Source of the DNA: JAWKZG01 sp041396125
GTDB lineage: Bacteria > Pseudomonadota > Gammaproteobacteria > Competibacterales > Competibacteraceae
Direction of reading: 5' to 3'
Length of the DNA stretch: 64,000 nucleotides
Assembly: GCA_041396125.1 (NCBI GenBank)
Contig: JAWKZG010000001.1
Location: 744,001-808,000 of the forward strand
A model generated the notes under the pieces. That model did not search any database. It was not told the origin of the DNA and saw nothing but the letters and a program-made list of their open reading frames with translations. The translations under genes and the position numbers were made by a program. Shown here piece after piece: positions 54,746 through 63,462 of the stretch; within the stretch, counting starts at the first letter, position 1, and each line of letters starts with the position of its first letter.

Positions 54746-56493
54746 TTCTGCAAGCCCTGACGGATTATTACCAGCGCCGCGCTGCTGACCCTAGTTCTGG
54801 TATCGCGCCGTTTGGCTTTAGTCTGGAAAAACTTGGTTTTGTGTTGGTGCTGGATGGTAAAGGGGAACTGATCGATGTTGCTGATGTGCGAGAAACTAAA
54901 GGCAGCAAGAAGATTCCCGTATCGTATTTATTACCGCAAGCGGTCAAGCGTTCTTCCGGTATCGCTGCTAATTTACTCTGGGATAATGTCGATTATGTGC
55001 TGGGCATGGACACTAAGGGAAAACCGGAACGGGCTGCAATGGCTCATACCGCGTTCGTGGCCCGACTGACAGACGAATTACTGCCTATTTGCAATGATCC
55101 AGGGCTCGCTGCTGTCGATGTATGGTTGCGGCAGGACAGCCTTGCGCTTATTGAGCAAGTCACCCGATTTATAAAACGAGACGAGTTACAATCGGCAAAC
55201 CTCAGCTTCAAACTGGCCGGTGATCCAGTTCCGCTACTGTGTCAGCGAGAAGCTGTAATTGCTGCCATTGAACAGTTGGCCAATACTCACAGCAAAGATG
55301 TCGATATTTGCCTGGTCAGCGGTAAATCGGGCCCTTTGGCTCGCTTGCATCCATCTATCAAAGGGGTGTGGGGCGGTCAATCCTCGGGCGGAAATATTAT
55401 TTCGTTCAATCTGCCTGCATTTAGCTCATACAACAAAGATCAGGGTGCAAATGCCCCCATCAGCGAACAGTCCGCATTCGCTTACACTACTGCGCTCAAT
55501 GATTTGTTGCGACAGCGCGCGCCTGATGCCAGCGTGGTGCACTGTCTGCAAGTCGGCGACGCCTCGACGGTGTTCTGGGCCGAAAAAACAAACCATCCCT
55601 TGGAGCAGTCGTTCACCAGTTTGTTCGGCGAACCACCGAAGGACAGCGATCCGGGCCAGGGTGTGCAAGCTGTACGCGCCTTGTACCGTGCGGTAGAGCA
55701 AGGAGGGTATACGCCGGACGATAGTAATACACGGTTTTATGTGCTGGGTTTGGCACCAAACGCCTCACGTATCAGCATCCGCTTTTGGCAAGTGGCGACA
55801 GTGGCTGAATTGGCACCTCGTATCGTGCGTTATTTTAACGATATAGAAATTATTCGGCCTCATTTTGACTCTGGTCCACCGTCGTTATTTCGCGTGTTGC
55901 TCAGCATCGCAGCGCAAAACAAAGCCGACAATATTCCGCCCAATCTGGCGGGCGACACGTTACGCACGATCCTCGAAGGCCGCCCGTATCCGCTGACGCT
56001 GTTGCAAGCAGCACTGCGTCGTAACCGTGCTGAGCAGAGAATCACACCCAATCGGGCAGCGCTGATCAAGGCTTGTCTGATTCGTTGTTTTAACATTTTG
56101 GAAGGAGGTAAGCTCGTGTCACTGGACACTACTCGTACCGAGCCCGCTTATCGGCTGGGGCGCTTATTCGCTGCTCTGGAAAAATTGCAAAACGAAGCAC
56201 AAGGCGATATCAATCGTACTATTGGTGAAAGCTACTTCGGCGCTGCCAGTAGCAATCCGCGAGCAGTTTTTTCTACCTTATTAAAGCTGCATAAACACCA
56301 TCTCAATAAGCTCAAGCGTGATAAACCGGGCCGCGAGCGCTATTTCAGCGCTTTGATTGGTGAAATCATGAACGGGTTGGATAACTATCCCAATCAGCTT
56401 GATTTGGCAGCGCAAGGGCTTTTCTCAATTGGCTATTATCATCAACGACAAGCGTTTTACACTAAATCTGAAGTTACTTCTCAGGGAGAGTAG
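54742..56493 (+). CDS. cas8c: Cas8c (Csd1) large subunit
   Basis: A 583-residue Cascade large subunit of type I-C that recognises the PAM and displaces the target strand. The N-terminus MILQALTDYYQRRAA and the later FSLEKLGFVLVLDGKGEL are typical of Csd1. Family members also make a short internally translated Cas11c from the C-terminal end; in-frame GTG/ATG codons near 55980-56120 (for example at GGKLVSL, after GGAGG) could serve, which is unproven. The start overlaps cas5 as ATGA; cas7 starts 3 bases after the stop. Confidence 0.94.
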   Translation: MILQALTDYYQRRAADPSSGIAPFGFSLEKLGFVLVLDGKGELIDVADVRETKGSKKIPVSYLLPQAVKRSSGIAANLLWDNVDYVLGMDTKGKPERAAMAHTAFVARLTDELLPICNDPGLAAVDVWLRQDSLALIEQVTRFIKRDELQSANLSFKLAGDPVPLLCQREAVIAAIEQLANTHSKDVDICLVSGKSGPLARLHPSIKGVWGGQSSGGNIISFNLPAFSSYNKDQGANAPISEQSAFAYTTALNDLLRQRAPDASVVHCLQVGDASTVFWAEKTNHPLEQSFTSLFGEPPKDSDPGQGVQAVRALYRAVEQGGYTPDDSNTRFYVLGLAPNASRISIRFWQVATVAELAPRIVRYFNDIEIIRPHFDSGPPSLFRVLLSIAAQNKADNIPPNLAGDTLRTILEGRPYPLTLLQAALRRNRAEQRITPNRAALIKACLIRCFNILEGGKLVSLDTTRTEPAYRLGRLFAALEKLQNEAQGDINRTIGESYFGAASSNPRAVFSTLLKLHKHHLNKLKRDKPGRERYFSALIGEIMNGLDNYPNQLDLAAQGLFSIGYYHQRQAFYTKSEVTSQGE

Positions 56494-56496
56494 GTC

Positions 56497-57402
56497 ATGA
56501 CTGTCATTCAAAACCGTTACGACTTTGTACTGCTATTTGATGTGCAGGACGGCAATCCTAATGGCGATCCTGACGCCGGTAATCTACCGCGCGTTGACGC
56601 AGAAACGGGGTGTGGCCTGGTCACTGATGTTTGTCTTAAGCGCAAAATTCGCAACTTTGTCGGCTTGACTCAAGGCGAGCAACCACCGTTCGAAATTTAC
56701 ATTAAAGAGAAAGCGGTGCTTAACAGTACTCATGAACGGGCATACAAAGCCATCGGCAAAGCCGACGAACTGGAAGGCGATAAAAAGGACAAAAAACGTA
56801 AAGGTTCGGCGGATGCCGTCAATAAAGCCCGCGCCTGGATTTGCCAGAATTTCTACGATGTGCGCACGTTTGGCGCGGTTATGTCCACAGGGGTTAATTG
56901 CGGTCAAGTGCGCGGCCCGGTGCAACTGACCTTCGCTCGCTCAATCGATCCGGTTATTGCGGCTGAGCATGCGATTACCCGTATGGCGGTTGCTACCGAA
57001 GACGAGGCTGAAAAGCAAAGCGGTGACAACCGCACGATGGGTCGAAAATTCACCGTTCCTTACGGTTTATATCGCGCCCACGGTTTTATTTCCGCACATT
57101 TGGCCGAGCAAACCGGATTTTCCGAGGATGATTTAAAATTATTCTGGCAGGCTTTGATGAATATGTTCGAGCACGATCGCTCAGCAGCGCGCGGACAGAT
57201 GTCAACACGGGGCTTATATGTGTTTCGGCACGACAGTAAACTCGGCAATGCGCCAGCGCATGAGTTATTTGAGCGCATCAACGTGAAGCAAAAACCGGGT
57301 ACTATCGCAGCACGTGCATTCAGCGATTACGAAGTTACTGTCAAACAAGATGATTTGCCTGGCGGCGTGACCTTGTTGAGCGGACCTGAGCTTCTGCGCT
57401 AG
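56497..57402 (+). CDS. cas7: Cas7c (Csd2) backbone subunit
   Basis: A 301-residue RAMP-fold protein that polymerises along the crRNA in Cascade. VLLFDVQDGNPNGDPDAGN and LPRVDAETGCGLVTDVCLKR are nearly diagnostic of Csd2. RSIDPVIAAEHAITRMA and TMGRKFTVPYGLYRAHGF continue the family pattern. It ends the interference half of the operon; 174 bases separate it from cas4. Confidence 0.96.
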   Translation: MTVIQNRYDFVLLFDVQDGNPNGDPDAGNLPRVDAETGCGLVTDVCLKRKIRNFVGLTQGEQPPFEIYIKEKAVLNSTHERAYKAIGKADELEGDKKDKKRKGSADAVNKARAWICQNFYDVRTFGAVMSTGVNCGQVRGPVQLTFARSIDPVIAAEHAITRMAVATEDEAEKQSGDNRTMGRKFTVPYGLYRAHGFISAHLAEQTGFSEDDLKLFWQALMNMFEHDRSAARGQMSTRGLYVFRHDSKLGNAPAHELFERINVKQKPGTIAARAFSDYEVTVKQDDLPGGVTLLSGPELLR

Positions 57403-57576
57403 ATAACACTGATGAGTTGGCAAGCAGGGAAGGTTGCCACCAGATATATGCGCCAGTCGATTGAGCTACGCTTGAATTGCCTGGTCGGTGGTTCAGCTAG
57501 CAATAATTGACTGGACTCATATTCCCGGTTAACGCAATAAGGAGAGTGGTGCGGTGCGGGAATTTACCGTAAAAAC

Positions 57577-58230
57577 ATGACCGAAGACGATCTCGTTCCC
57601 ATTTCTGCTCTGCAGCATTACAGCTATTGTCCGCGTCAGTGTGGGTTGATTCATGTTGAGCAGGTCTTTGATGAGAATCTTTACACCCTGCGTGGGCGGG
57701 CGGTACATGAACTGGTGGATGAACCGGGCAGTGCCCGCGAACGTGGAGTGCGAGTCGAGCGAGCGTTGCCCTTGTATTGTGATCGGTTGGGCTTGGTCGG
57801 CAAGGCTGATGTGGTGGAATTCCACGCGGATGGCAAGCCCTATCCGGTTGAATACAAGCACGGGCCGCGTCGACAGCGGATGCATGATGAATTACAGCTT
57901 GCTGCCCAGGCGCTGTGCCTGGAGGAAATGACCGGCCATGTCGTAGCCAGGGGCGCATTATTTCATCATAGTTCTCGGCGGCGACGCGAAGTTGAGATTA
58001 GTTCGGAATTGCGCGCTGAAGTCGAACGCATCACACCTTTAATCCGCACCATGCTGGCAACGGGTAAGTTACCCCCACCAGTTAATGACGCTCGTTGTCG
58101 TCAATGTTCACTCAAAGATGTTTGTCAGCCGCAAGCGGTCACAGCCAAGAGTCGTCTGAGGCAACTGGCGGAGACGCTTTTCCAATCAGAAGACCTATCA
58201 GAAGACGGTAAGCCATGCGGCAACTCCTGA
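57577..58230 (+). CDS. cas4: Cas4 exonuclease
   Basis: A 217-residue RecB-type nuclease with an Fe-S cluster that trims prespacers and selects their PAM end. Cys ligands are in YSYCPRQCGL and CRQCSLKDVC; the nuclease core is VGKADVVEFHADGKPYPVEY followed by KHG (Asp, Glu, Lys). The ATG at 57577 follows AAGGAG by more than 30 bases, so initiation may be weak. A TTGACT at 57507 with TAACGC 17 bases later is a faint possible internal promoter. It overlaps cas1 by 16 bp. Confidence 0.95.
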   Translation: MTEDDLVPISALQHYSYCPRQCGLIHVEQVFDENLYTLRGRAVHELVDEPGSARERGVRVERALPLYCDRLGLVGKADVVEFHADGKPYPVEYKHGPRRQRMHDELQLAAQALCLEEMTGHVVARGALFHHSSRRRREVEISSELRAEVERITPLIRTMLATGKLPPPVNDARCRQCSLKDVCQPQAVTAKSRLRQLAETLFQSEDLSEDGKPCGNS

Positions 58231-59249
58231 ATACTTTATTCATCACCACCCAAGGCGCGTATCTCCGGCTGGAAGGCGAAACTGTCTGCGTAGAAATCGA
58301 GAAAATAAAAAAGCTGCAGGTGCCGCTGCATCATTTGGGATCTATTGCAGTATTTGGCGACGTGATGCTTACCCCTGCTCTATTGCGACGCTGTGCCCGT
58401 GATGGTCGCAGTGTCGTATTGCTGGATCGCAATGGCACGTTTGGAGCACGCTTGGAAGGCCCTGTCAGCGGAAATATTTTGCTGCGTCAGGCGCAGTATC
58501 GAAGCGCGCAAGAAAGTATCGCCACTTTGGCTGTCGCACGAGCTTGCGTTGCCGGTAAGATTCGCAACAGCCGCCAAGTGCTGGTGCGCGGGGCACGCGA
58601 GGCTAAAACAGAAACTGACGCACACACCTTGCGACAAGCAGCCAGACTGTTGGCAGGCCATTTACATAAATTGCCGCTGGCAGAGGATCTGGACACCGTG
58701 CGTGGTCTGGAGGGCGATGCGGCACGGGTGTACTTTGGTGCGGTCACAGCGCTGATGCGACTGGATCAGCGAGAATACTTCAGCTTTGCCCAACGCAGCC
58801 GACGGCCACCGCGCGATGCCTTCAATGCCTTGATTTCATTTTTGTACACGCTGCTTACGCACGATTGTCGATCTGCTCTGGAAGGCGTCGGACTCGATCC
58901 GCAACTGGGTTTTCTGCATGTTGTGCGGCCCGGACGGCCCGCGCTTGCGCTGGACCTGGTAGAAGAATTTCGGGCGGCAATTGCGGATCGTCTGGCTTTG
59001 ACGCTGATTAACCGGGGACAGCTTAATGCAAAGCATTTTGCACCGCGATCCGGTGGTGCAGTGTATCTAAATGACGAGGGACGTAAGACGGTATTGACGG
59101 CATATCAGCAACGCAAGCAGGAGGAGGTTACGCATGCTTTACTGGAACAAAGTACCCCTATCGGTTTATTGCCACATGTGCAGGCCCGATTATTGGCGCG
59201 TTTTCTGCGCGGCGATATGGATGCTTATGTACCGTTTTTAACCCGTTAG
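58215..59249 (+). CDS. cas1: Cas1 integrase (type I-C)
   Basis: A 344-residue spacer integrase. VRGLEGDAARVYFGAV carries the first metal-binding Glu, GLDPQLGFLHVVRPGRPALA the His, and LDLVEEFR the last acidic ligand, in the spacing of the family. The N-terminal beta-sandwich begins LNTLFITTQGAYLRLEGE. It overlaps cas4 and precedes cas2, the standard adaptation block. Confidence 0.97.
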   Translation: MRQLLNTLFITTQGAYLRLEGETVCVEIEKIKKLQVPLHHLGSIAVFGDVMLTPALLRRCARDGRSVVLLDRNGTFGARLEGPVSGNILLRQAQYRSAQESIATLAVARACVAGKIRNSRQVLVRGAREAKTETDAHTLRQAARLLAGHLHKLPLAEDLDTVRGLEGDAARVYFGAVTALMRLDQREYFSFAQRSRRPPRDAFNALISFLYTLLTHDCRSALEGVGLDPQLGFLHVVRPGRPALALDLVEEFRAAIADRLALTLINRGQLNAKHFAPRSGGAVYLNDEGRKTVLTAYQQRKQEEVTHALLEQSTPIGLLPHVQARLLARFLRGDMDAYVPFLTR

Positions 59250-59258
59250 GTGGCAGAT

Positions 59259-59549
59259 ATGTTGATCCTGGTGACATACGATGTATCTACCGAAACTACG
59301 GCTGGTCGGCGGCGTTTGCGGCAGGCCGCCAAGGCATGCCTGAACTATGGCCAGCGCGTGCAAAAATCGGTGTTTGAATGTCAGGTTGATCAAGCCGGTT
59401 ACGAGGCTTTGCAGCGTACGCTTTTAAAGATTATCGATGAAGATGTGGATAATCTGCGTTTTTACCGTTTAACCGAGCCACTCAGTAAGAATGTACAAGA
59501 GTTTGGTAAATTTCGTGCTACGGATTTTGATGGTCCGCTCATCATATAG
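59259..59549 (+). CDS. cas2: Cas2 adaptation protein
   Basis: A 96-residue ferredoxin-fold protein (MLILVTYDVSTETTAGRRRL) that forms the Cas1-Cas2 integration complex. KACLNYGQRVQKSVFECQV is the family's second strand-helix block. The ATG at 59259 was taken because AGGTGG precedes it; a GTG at 59250 would add three residues. It is the last cas gene and lies directly before the leader. Confidence 0.95.
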   Translation: MLILVTYDVSTETTAGRRRLRQAAKACLNYGQRVQKSVFECQVDQAGYEALQRTLLKIIDEDVDNLRFYRLTEPLSKNVQEFGKFRATDFDGPLII

Positions 59550-59725
59550 CGCGAACCTCTAGCTACTGCAATTTTATAAACAGATTCGCGTATTTTTTAA
59601 CTCAATGAAATTACAAAATTTTTTGATAATTTAAAAGTGATTTCAAGAAAATACCGATACAACTCTATAGGGTTCGCGCTGTTCATCGGAAAAGTGCCAT
59701 ATTATTATGCACTTGCAGTAATGCT
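59550..59725 (+). promoter_or_regulatory. AT-rich CRISPR leader
   Basis: 176 bases between cas2 and the first repeat-like unit, about 65 percent A/T with long A/T runs (for example at 59605-59660), as expected for a leader that promotes array transcription and spacer insertion. It contains a 10-bp inverted repeat AGCGCGAACC (59548-59557) and GGTTCGCGCT (59671-59680) separated by 113 bases. The +strand orientation agrees with repeats ending in TTGAAAC. Confidence 0.75.
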
Positions 59726-59990
59726 GCATCGCCCGTCCAAAAGGGCGGGCGAACCTGAAAAGCTTGTTCGCGCCTTAACAGGGAGGGTAACTTCATAAAT
59801 GTTTACAAAATTTCCCGTTTGTTGTTTGCATGCGCGGCTGGGAAGGTCAGATAATTATCTTTTGGGCACAATCTAAAAACACAATCTTTATACCACTGAG
59901 CCAAAAGAAAAAGAGAGTATGTGAGATGCAGCAATATACAAATGGCCGGAAGAATATTTGCCGGGAATTAATAGCTGGTCAGGATTGCTT

Positions 59991-60248
59991 ATGTCAAACC
60001 TGAGAGAAAAACTAAAGCAGCTTTACCAGCCGCCCTTTCGCTATGAACATGGCTACGTTTTTGATGCGACACACCAAATGATAGCTGATGTTGCCACTGA
60101 TGATGCGCCGCTTATGGTTGCCAAGCTGCGTAGCTGGAGCCAGTTAATACGCAAGCATGGTGTAGATGACGGGGCGGTACTGCGCGACGAGCTGGGTCTG
60201 GTTATTGCCGAAGCGCTGAACGAGTATTGGGACAGAATAGAAGCGTAA
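59991..60248 (+). CDS. Small conserved-looking hypothetical protein
   Basis: An 85-residue protein beginning MSNLREKLKQLYQPPFRYEH and ending EALNEYWDRIEA, acidic and helical, with no Cys, membrane helix or family I recognise. A 25-codon ORF (59926-60003, MQQYTNGRKNICRELI...) overlaps its start by 13 bases and is kept in both copies of the duplicated segment; it could be a translational coupler. The ATG at 59991 was preferred to an in-frame start at 59958. The second copy of this gene is frameshifted. Confidence 0.6.
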   Translation: MSNLREKLKQLYQPPFRYEHGYVFDATHQMIADVATDDAPLMVAKLRSWSQLIRKHGVDDGAVLRDELGLVIAEALNEYWDRIEA

Positions 60249-60664
60249 GGTTTGAGGGTGCCCGGCACAACGTGCATCCACCAGTCCTTTTGGCACCAAA
60301 CGGCCCTTTTATCGGAAGGGCCTATTCCCCCGCTTTGTGGCCCACAAGTTTATTTAATGATGGCAAAAATATTAGCCATGAACTCCAGCTTTTTATTGAT
60401 AAGCGAACGTATCAAGGGCCACCAGTCCAGTGTTTTGCAATCGATAACGTCTTGCCGCGGGCTTAACTCTTCTGGGTTATCCACGGACGGAAAAGTGTAG
60501 CGATTTTTAAGGCTGAGCTGTCAGATATCTGCAGTGCACTCAATATGGAGTCGCCACAATGGCTTGTGCTTCATGGAAGTATTTTTCGATATAAGTGCTA
60601 TTCAAGCAGTATTTGCTATCATCACATCACATTTTCAACGTGCGGCGTCTACGGTCAAAGTCTT
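60249..60664. other. Gene-free stretch in copy 1
   Basis: About 416 bases between the small ORF and the transglycosylase. GGCCCTT (60302-60308) and AAGGGCC (60316-60322) form a 7-bp hairpin that may terminate the small ORF transcript, though no T-run follows. No credible gene was found. The same text occurs at 62865-63278. Confidence 0.45.
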
Positions 60665-60850
60665 ATGATTATCAAAGCACGGAATCTGCGAATTGCTGCG
60701 TTGGCAGCATCATTAACGTTGCTGCTGACAGCCTTTGGCATGAGCGAAGCGGTGCGGGCGGCTGACAGTTCCAGCCCGACACTGAAACTGCCGGTGCCCA
60801 GAATCAACACCGCGAATCGCAAGAAATTCCGCTCTCATATCCAGCGGGCG
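60665..60850 (+). pseudogene. Lytic transglycosylase 5' fragment, joined to the CRISPR array
   Basis: Sixty-two codons identical in frame to the start of the transglycosylase at 63279: a signal peptide (IAALAASLTLLLTAFGMSEA, cut near VRAAD) and the pre-domain up to ...KKFRSHIQRA. After GCGGGCG at 60844-60850 the sequence becomes CRISPR repeat, so no catalytic domain remains. In this copy CTCTCAT keeps the frame IQRA(AQRH), which the second copy loses through a two-base deletion. Confidence 0.85.
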
Positions 60851-62370
60851 TGGATTGAAACCATGTCTTTGGGCATCGCCCGTCCAAAAGGGCGGGCGTG
60901 ATTGAAACACTCGTCCAGCGATACCAATCTCGCATCGCCCGTCCAAAAGGGCGGGCGTGGATTAACAGCTTTCCATCAGTCAGACCATGTGCCGCCGCGC
61001 ATCGCCGTCGGGCGGGCGTGGATGAAACATGGCGTTAGCATAGATCTGGGCATCACGTCCCAGCATCGCCCGTCAAAAGGGCGGGCGTGGATTGAAACCG
61101 GTCACTGCAGGAACCCGACCGGTCAGTTGCGCATCGCCCGTCAAAGGGCGGGCGTGGATTGAAACGGCTACGTCACCGGTGCAATCAGGCGGTTCGAAAT
61201 CGCATCGCCCGTCCAAAGGGCGGGCGTGGATTGAAACTATCATGGTCGGGCAAGCCGCCCGGTTATATTGCAGGCATCGCCCGTCCAAGGGCGGGCGTGG
61301 ATTGAGCGCCCTGCAGGCTTCGGGGTCCAGACGGTCGCGCATCGCCGTCCAAAAGGGCGGGCGTGGATGAAACCTATCGCTGGCGTTGTCAAAATCAGGC
61401 ATCGCCCGTCCAAGGGCGGGCGGGATTGAAACCGCTGCCAGCGAACCGCCTGCCGCAGCGCATCGCCCTCCAAGGGCGGGCGTGGATGAAACCGGTACGG
61501 GATATTGCTTGCATCGCCCGTCCAAAAGAGGGTGGCTGGATTGAAACGCCTCTGCCGCCAGCGCTCCAGCGTCACGCAATACTGCATCGCCCGTCCAAGG
61601 GCGGGCGTGGATTGAAAACATATATCCAGGCCAGCCAGGTTCAGGAAGCATCGCCCGTCCAAAGGGCGGGCGTGGATTGAAACATGCAACGATGCGCGAT
61701 AAGGCCCAAGCACGCCCGTCCAAGGGCGGGCGTGGATTGGCTCGATGATGCAGGATTTTCGACCGCAGCGGCATCGCCCGTCCAAAGGGCGGGCGTGGTT
61801 GAAACCACACAGGCACCAACCGCGCCATCGTCGCATCGCCCGTCCAAAGGGCGGGCGTGGATGAAAACGCGCCTGTAATTATCCGCTCAGTGCGCATCGC
61901 CCGTCCAAAAGGGCGGGCGTGGATTGAAACATAGGGACGCCCGTAGCTGGTATTTCAATGTGCATCGCCCGTCCAAAGGGCGGGCGTGGATTGAAACAAG
62001 AAATAAGTGCTCAATTGCCGATAAAATGGCATCGCCGTGGGCGGGCGTGGATTCCATGCCGCCACCACATCGATTGCCCTCGCATCGCCCGTCCAAGGGC
62101 GGGCGTGGATTGAAACATCGTGCGGCCATCATCCTCGATGCATCGCCCGTCCAAAAGGGCGGGCGTGGATTGAAACAGGGCGAGGCCGCACCTGCCGCTG
62201 AAACCGAAAGGCATCGCCCGTCCAAAAGGGCGGGCGTGGATTAACAACGCGGGCCAGGACGAAAACACGTCGGCGTGCATCGCCCGTCCAAAAGGGCAGG
62301 CGTGGATTGAAACAGGGCCACCATGAAAAAACACATGCTCTACATGCATCGCCCGTCCAAAGGGCGGGCG
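60844..62370 (+). CRISPR. Type I-C CRISPR array, about 25 repeats
   Basis: Repeats of 37 bases start GCATCGCCCG and end GTGGATTGAAAC, the 3' end typical of type I-C. CGCCCGTCC and GGGCGGGCG form the stem (one G-U) around AAAA. I count one partial repeat at the left junction, 23 repeats inside and a terminal one (62346) whose last 11 bases are replaced. There are 24 spacers, mostly 30-37 bases; the first is only 12. Many repeats have one to six bases missing, chiefly in the A-run, G-runs and ATTG, far more variation than a normal array shows. Spacers look unique. The leader and cas operon lie on the left, interrupted by the 1.1-kb copy 1. Confidence 0.95.
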
Positions 62371-63462
62371 AACCTGAAAAGCTTGTTCGCGCCTTAACAG
62401 GGAGGGTAACTTCATAAATGTTTACAAAATTTCCCGTTTGTTGTTTGCATGCACGGCTGGGAAGGTCAGATAATTATCTTTTGGGCACAATCTAAAAACA
62501 CAATCTTTATACCACTGAGCCAAAAGAAAAAGAGAGTATGTGAGATGCAGCAATATACAAATGGCTGGAAGAATATTTGCCGGGAATTAATAGCTGGTCA
62601 GGATTGCTTATGTCAAACCTGAGAGAAAAACTAAAGCAACTTTACCAGCCGCCCTTTCGCTATGAACATGGCTACGTTTTTGATGCGACACACAAATGAT
62701 AGCTGATGTTGCCACTGATGATGCGCCGCTTATGGTTGCCAAGCTGCGTAGCTGGAGCCGTTAATACGAAAGCATGGTGTAGATGACGGGGCGGTACTGC
62801 GCGACGAGCTGGGTCTGGTTATTGCCGAGCGCTGAACGAGTATTGGGACAGAATAGAAGCGTAAGGTTTGAGGGTGCCCGGCACAACGTGCATCCACCAG
62901 TCCTTTTGGCACCAAACGGCCCTTTTATCGGAAGGGCCTATTCCCTCGCTTTGTGGCCCACAAGTTTATTTAATGATGGCAAAAATATTAGCCATGAACT
63001 CCAGCTTTTATTGATAAGCGAACGTATCAAGGGCCACCAGTCCAGTGTTTTGCAATCGATAACGCTCTTGCCGCGGGCTTAACTCTTCTGGGTTATCCAC
63101 GGACGGAAAAGTGTAGCGATTTTAAGCTGAGCTGTCAGATATCTGCAGTGCACTCAATATGGAGTCGCCACAATGGCTTGTGCTTCATGGAAGTATTTTT
63201 CGATATAAGTGCTATTCAAGCAGTATTTGCTATCATCACATCACATTTTCAACGTGCGGCGTCTACGGTCAAAGTCTTATGATTATCAAAGCACGGAATC
63301 TGCGAATTGCTGCGTTGGCAGCATCATTAACGTTGCTGCTGACAGCCTTTGGCATGAGCGAAGCGGTGCGGGCGGCTGACAGTTCCAGCCCGACACTGAA
63401 ACTGCCGGTGCCCAGAATCAACACCGCGAATCGCAAGAAATTCCGCTCATATCCAGCGGGCG
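62346..63462 (+). repeat. 1.1-kb direct repeat, copy 2 (after the array)
   Basis: The partner of 59726-60850, starting with the array's terminal repeat and extending into the transglycosylase gene. At 63453-63462 (CCAGCGGGCG) it continues with GCGCAGC..., the natural gene sequence, whereas copy 1 continues with a CRISPR repeat. So copy 2 carries the unbroken chromosomal order downstream of the array. Confidence 0.9.
62610..62864 (+). pseudogene. Second copy of the small hypothetical gene, frameshifted
   Basis: It matches 59991-60248 but lacks three single bases (in CACACCAAATG, GCCAGTTAAT and CCGAAGCGC of copy 1), giving stops within the first third. The net loss of exactly three bases is coincidental. 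The peptide is intact in copy 1, so sequencing deletions in copy 2 are the simplest explanation. Confidence 0.75.

Larger units (their letters stand above)
59726..60850 (+). repeat. 1.1-kb direct repeat, copy 1 (before the array)
   Basis: This segment matches 62346-63462 almost base for base. It opens with a degenerate CRISPR repeat (GCATCGCCCG ... GGGCGGGCG followed by AACCTGAAAAG), then a small ORF, a gene-free stretch and the start of a lytic transglycosylase. It ends at GCGGGCG, where the sequence passes directly into the CRISPR array. Against copy 2 I see about four or five transitions/substitutions and several one- or two-base gaps, nearly all missing from copy 2. Confidence 0.9.

Noticed and set aside
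59570..59680. Small RNA gene or tracrRNA before the array
   Set aside because: No anti-repeat is present, and type I-C systems use no tracrRNA; the stretch fits a leader.
61073..61897. A 274-codon minus-strand frame across the CRISPR array
   Set aside because: It is made of translated repeats (HARPLDGR-type periodic text); not a protein.
60844..62370. Array repeats as a tandem-repeat surface protein gene
   Set aside because: Unit length, 3' end GTGGATTGAAAC, unique spacers and the adjacent cas genes all identify a CRISPR array.
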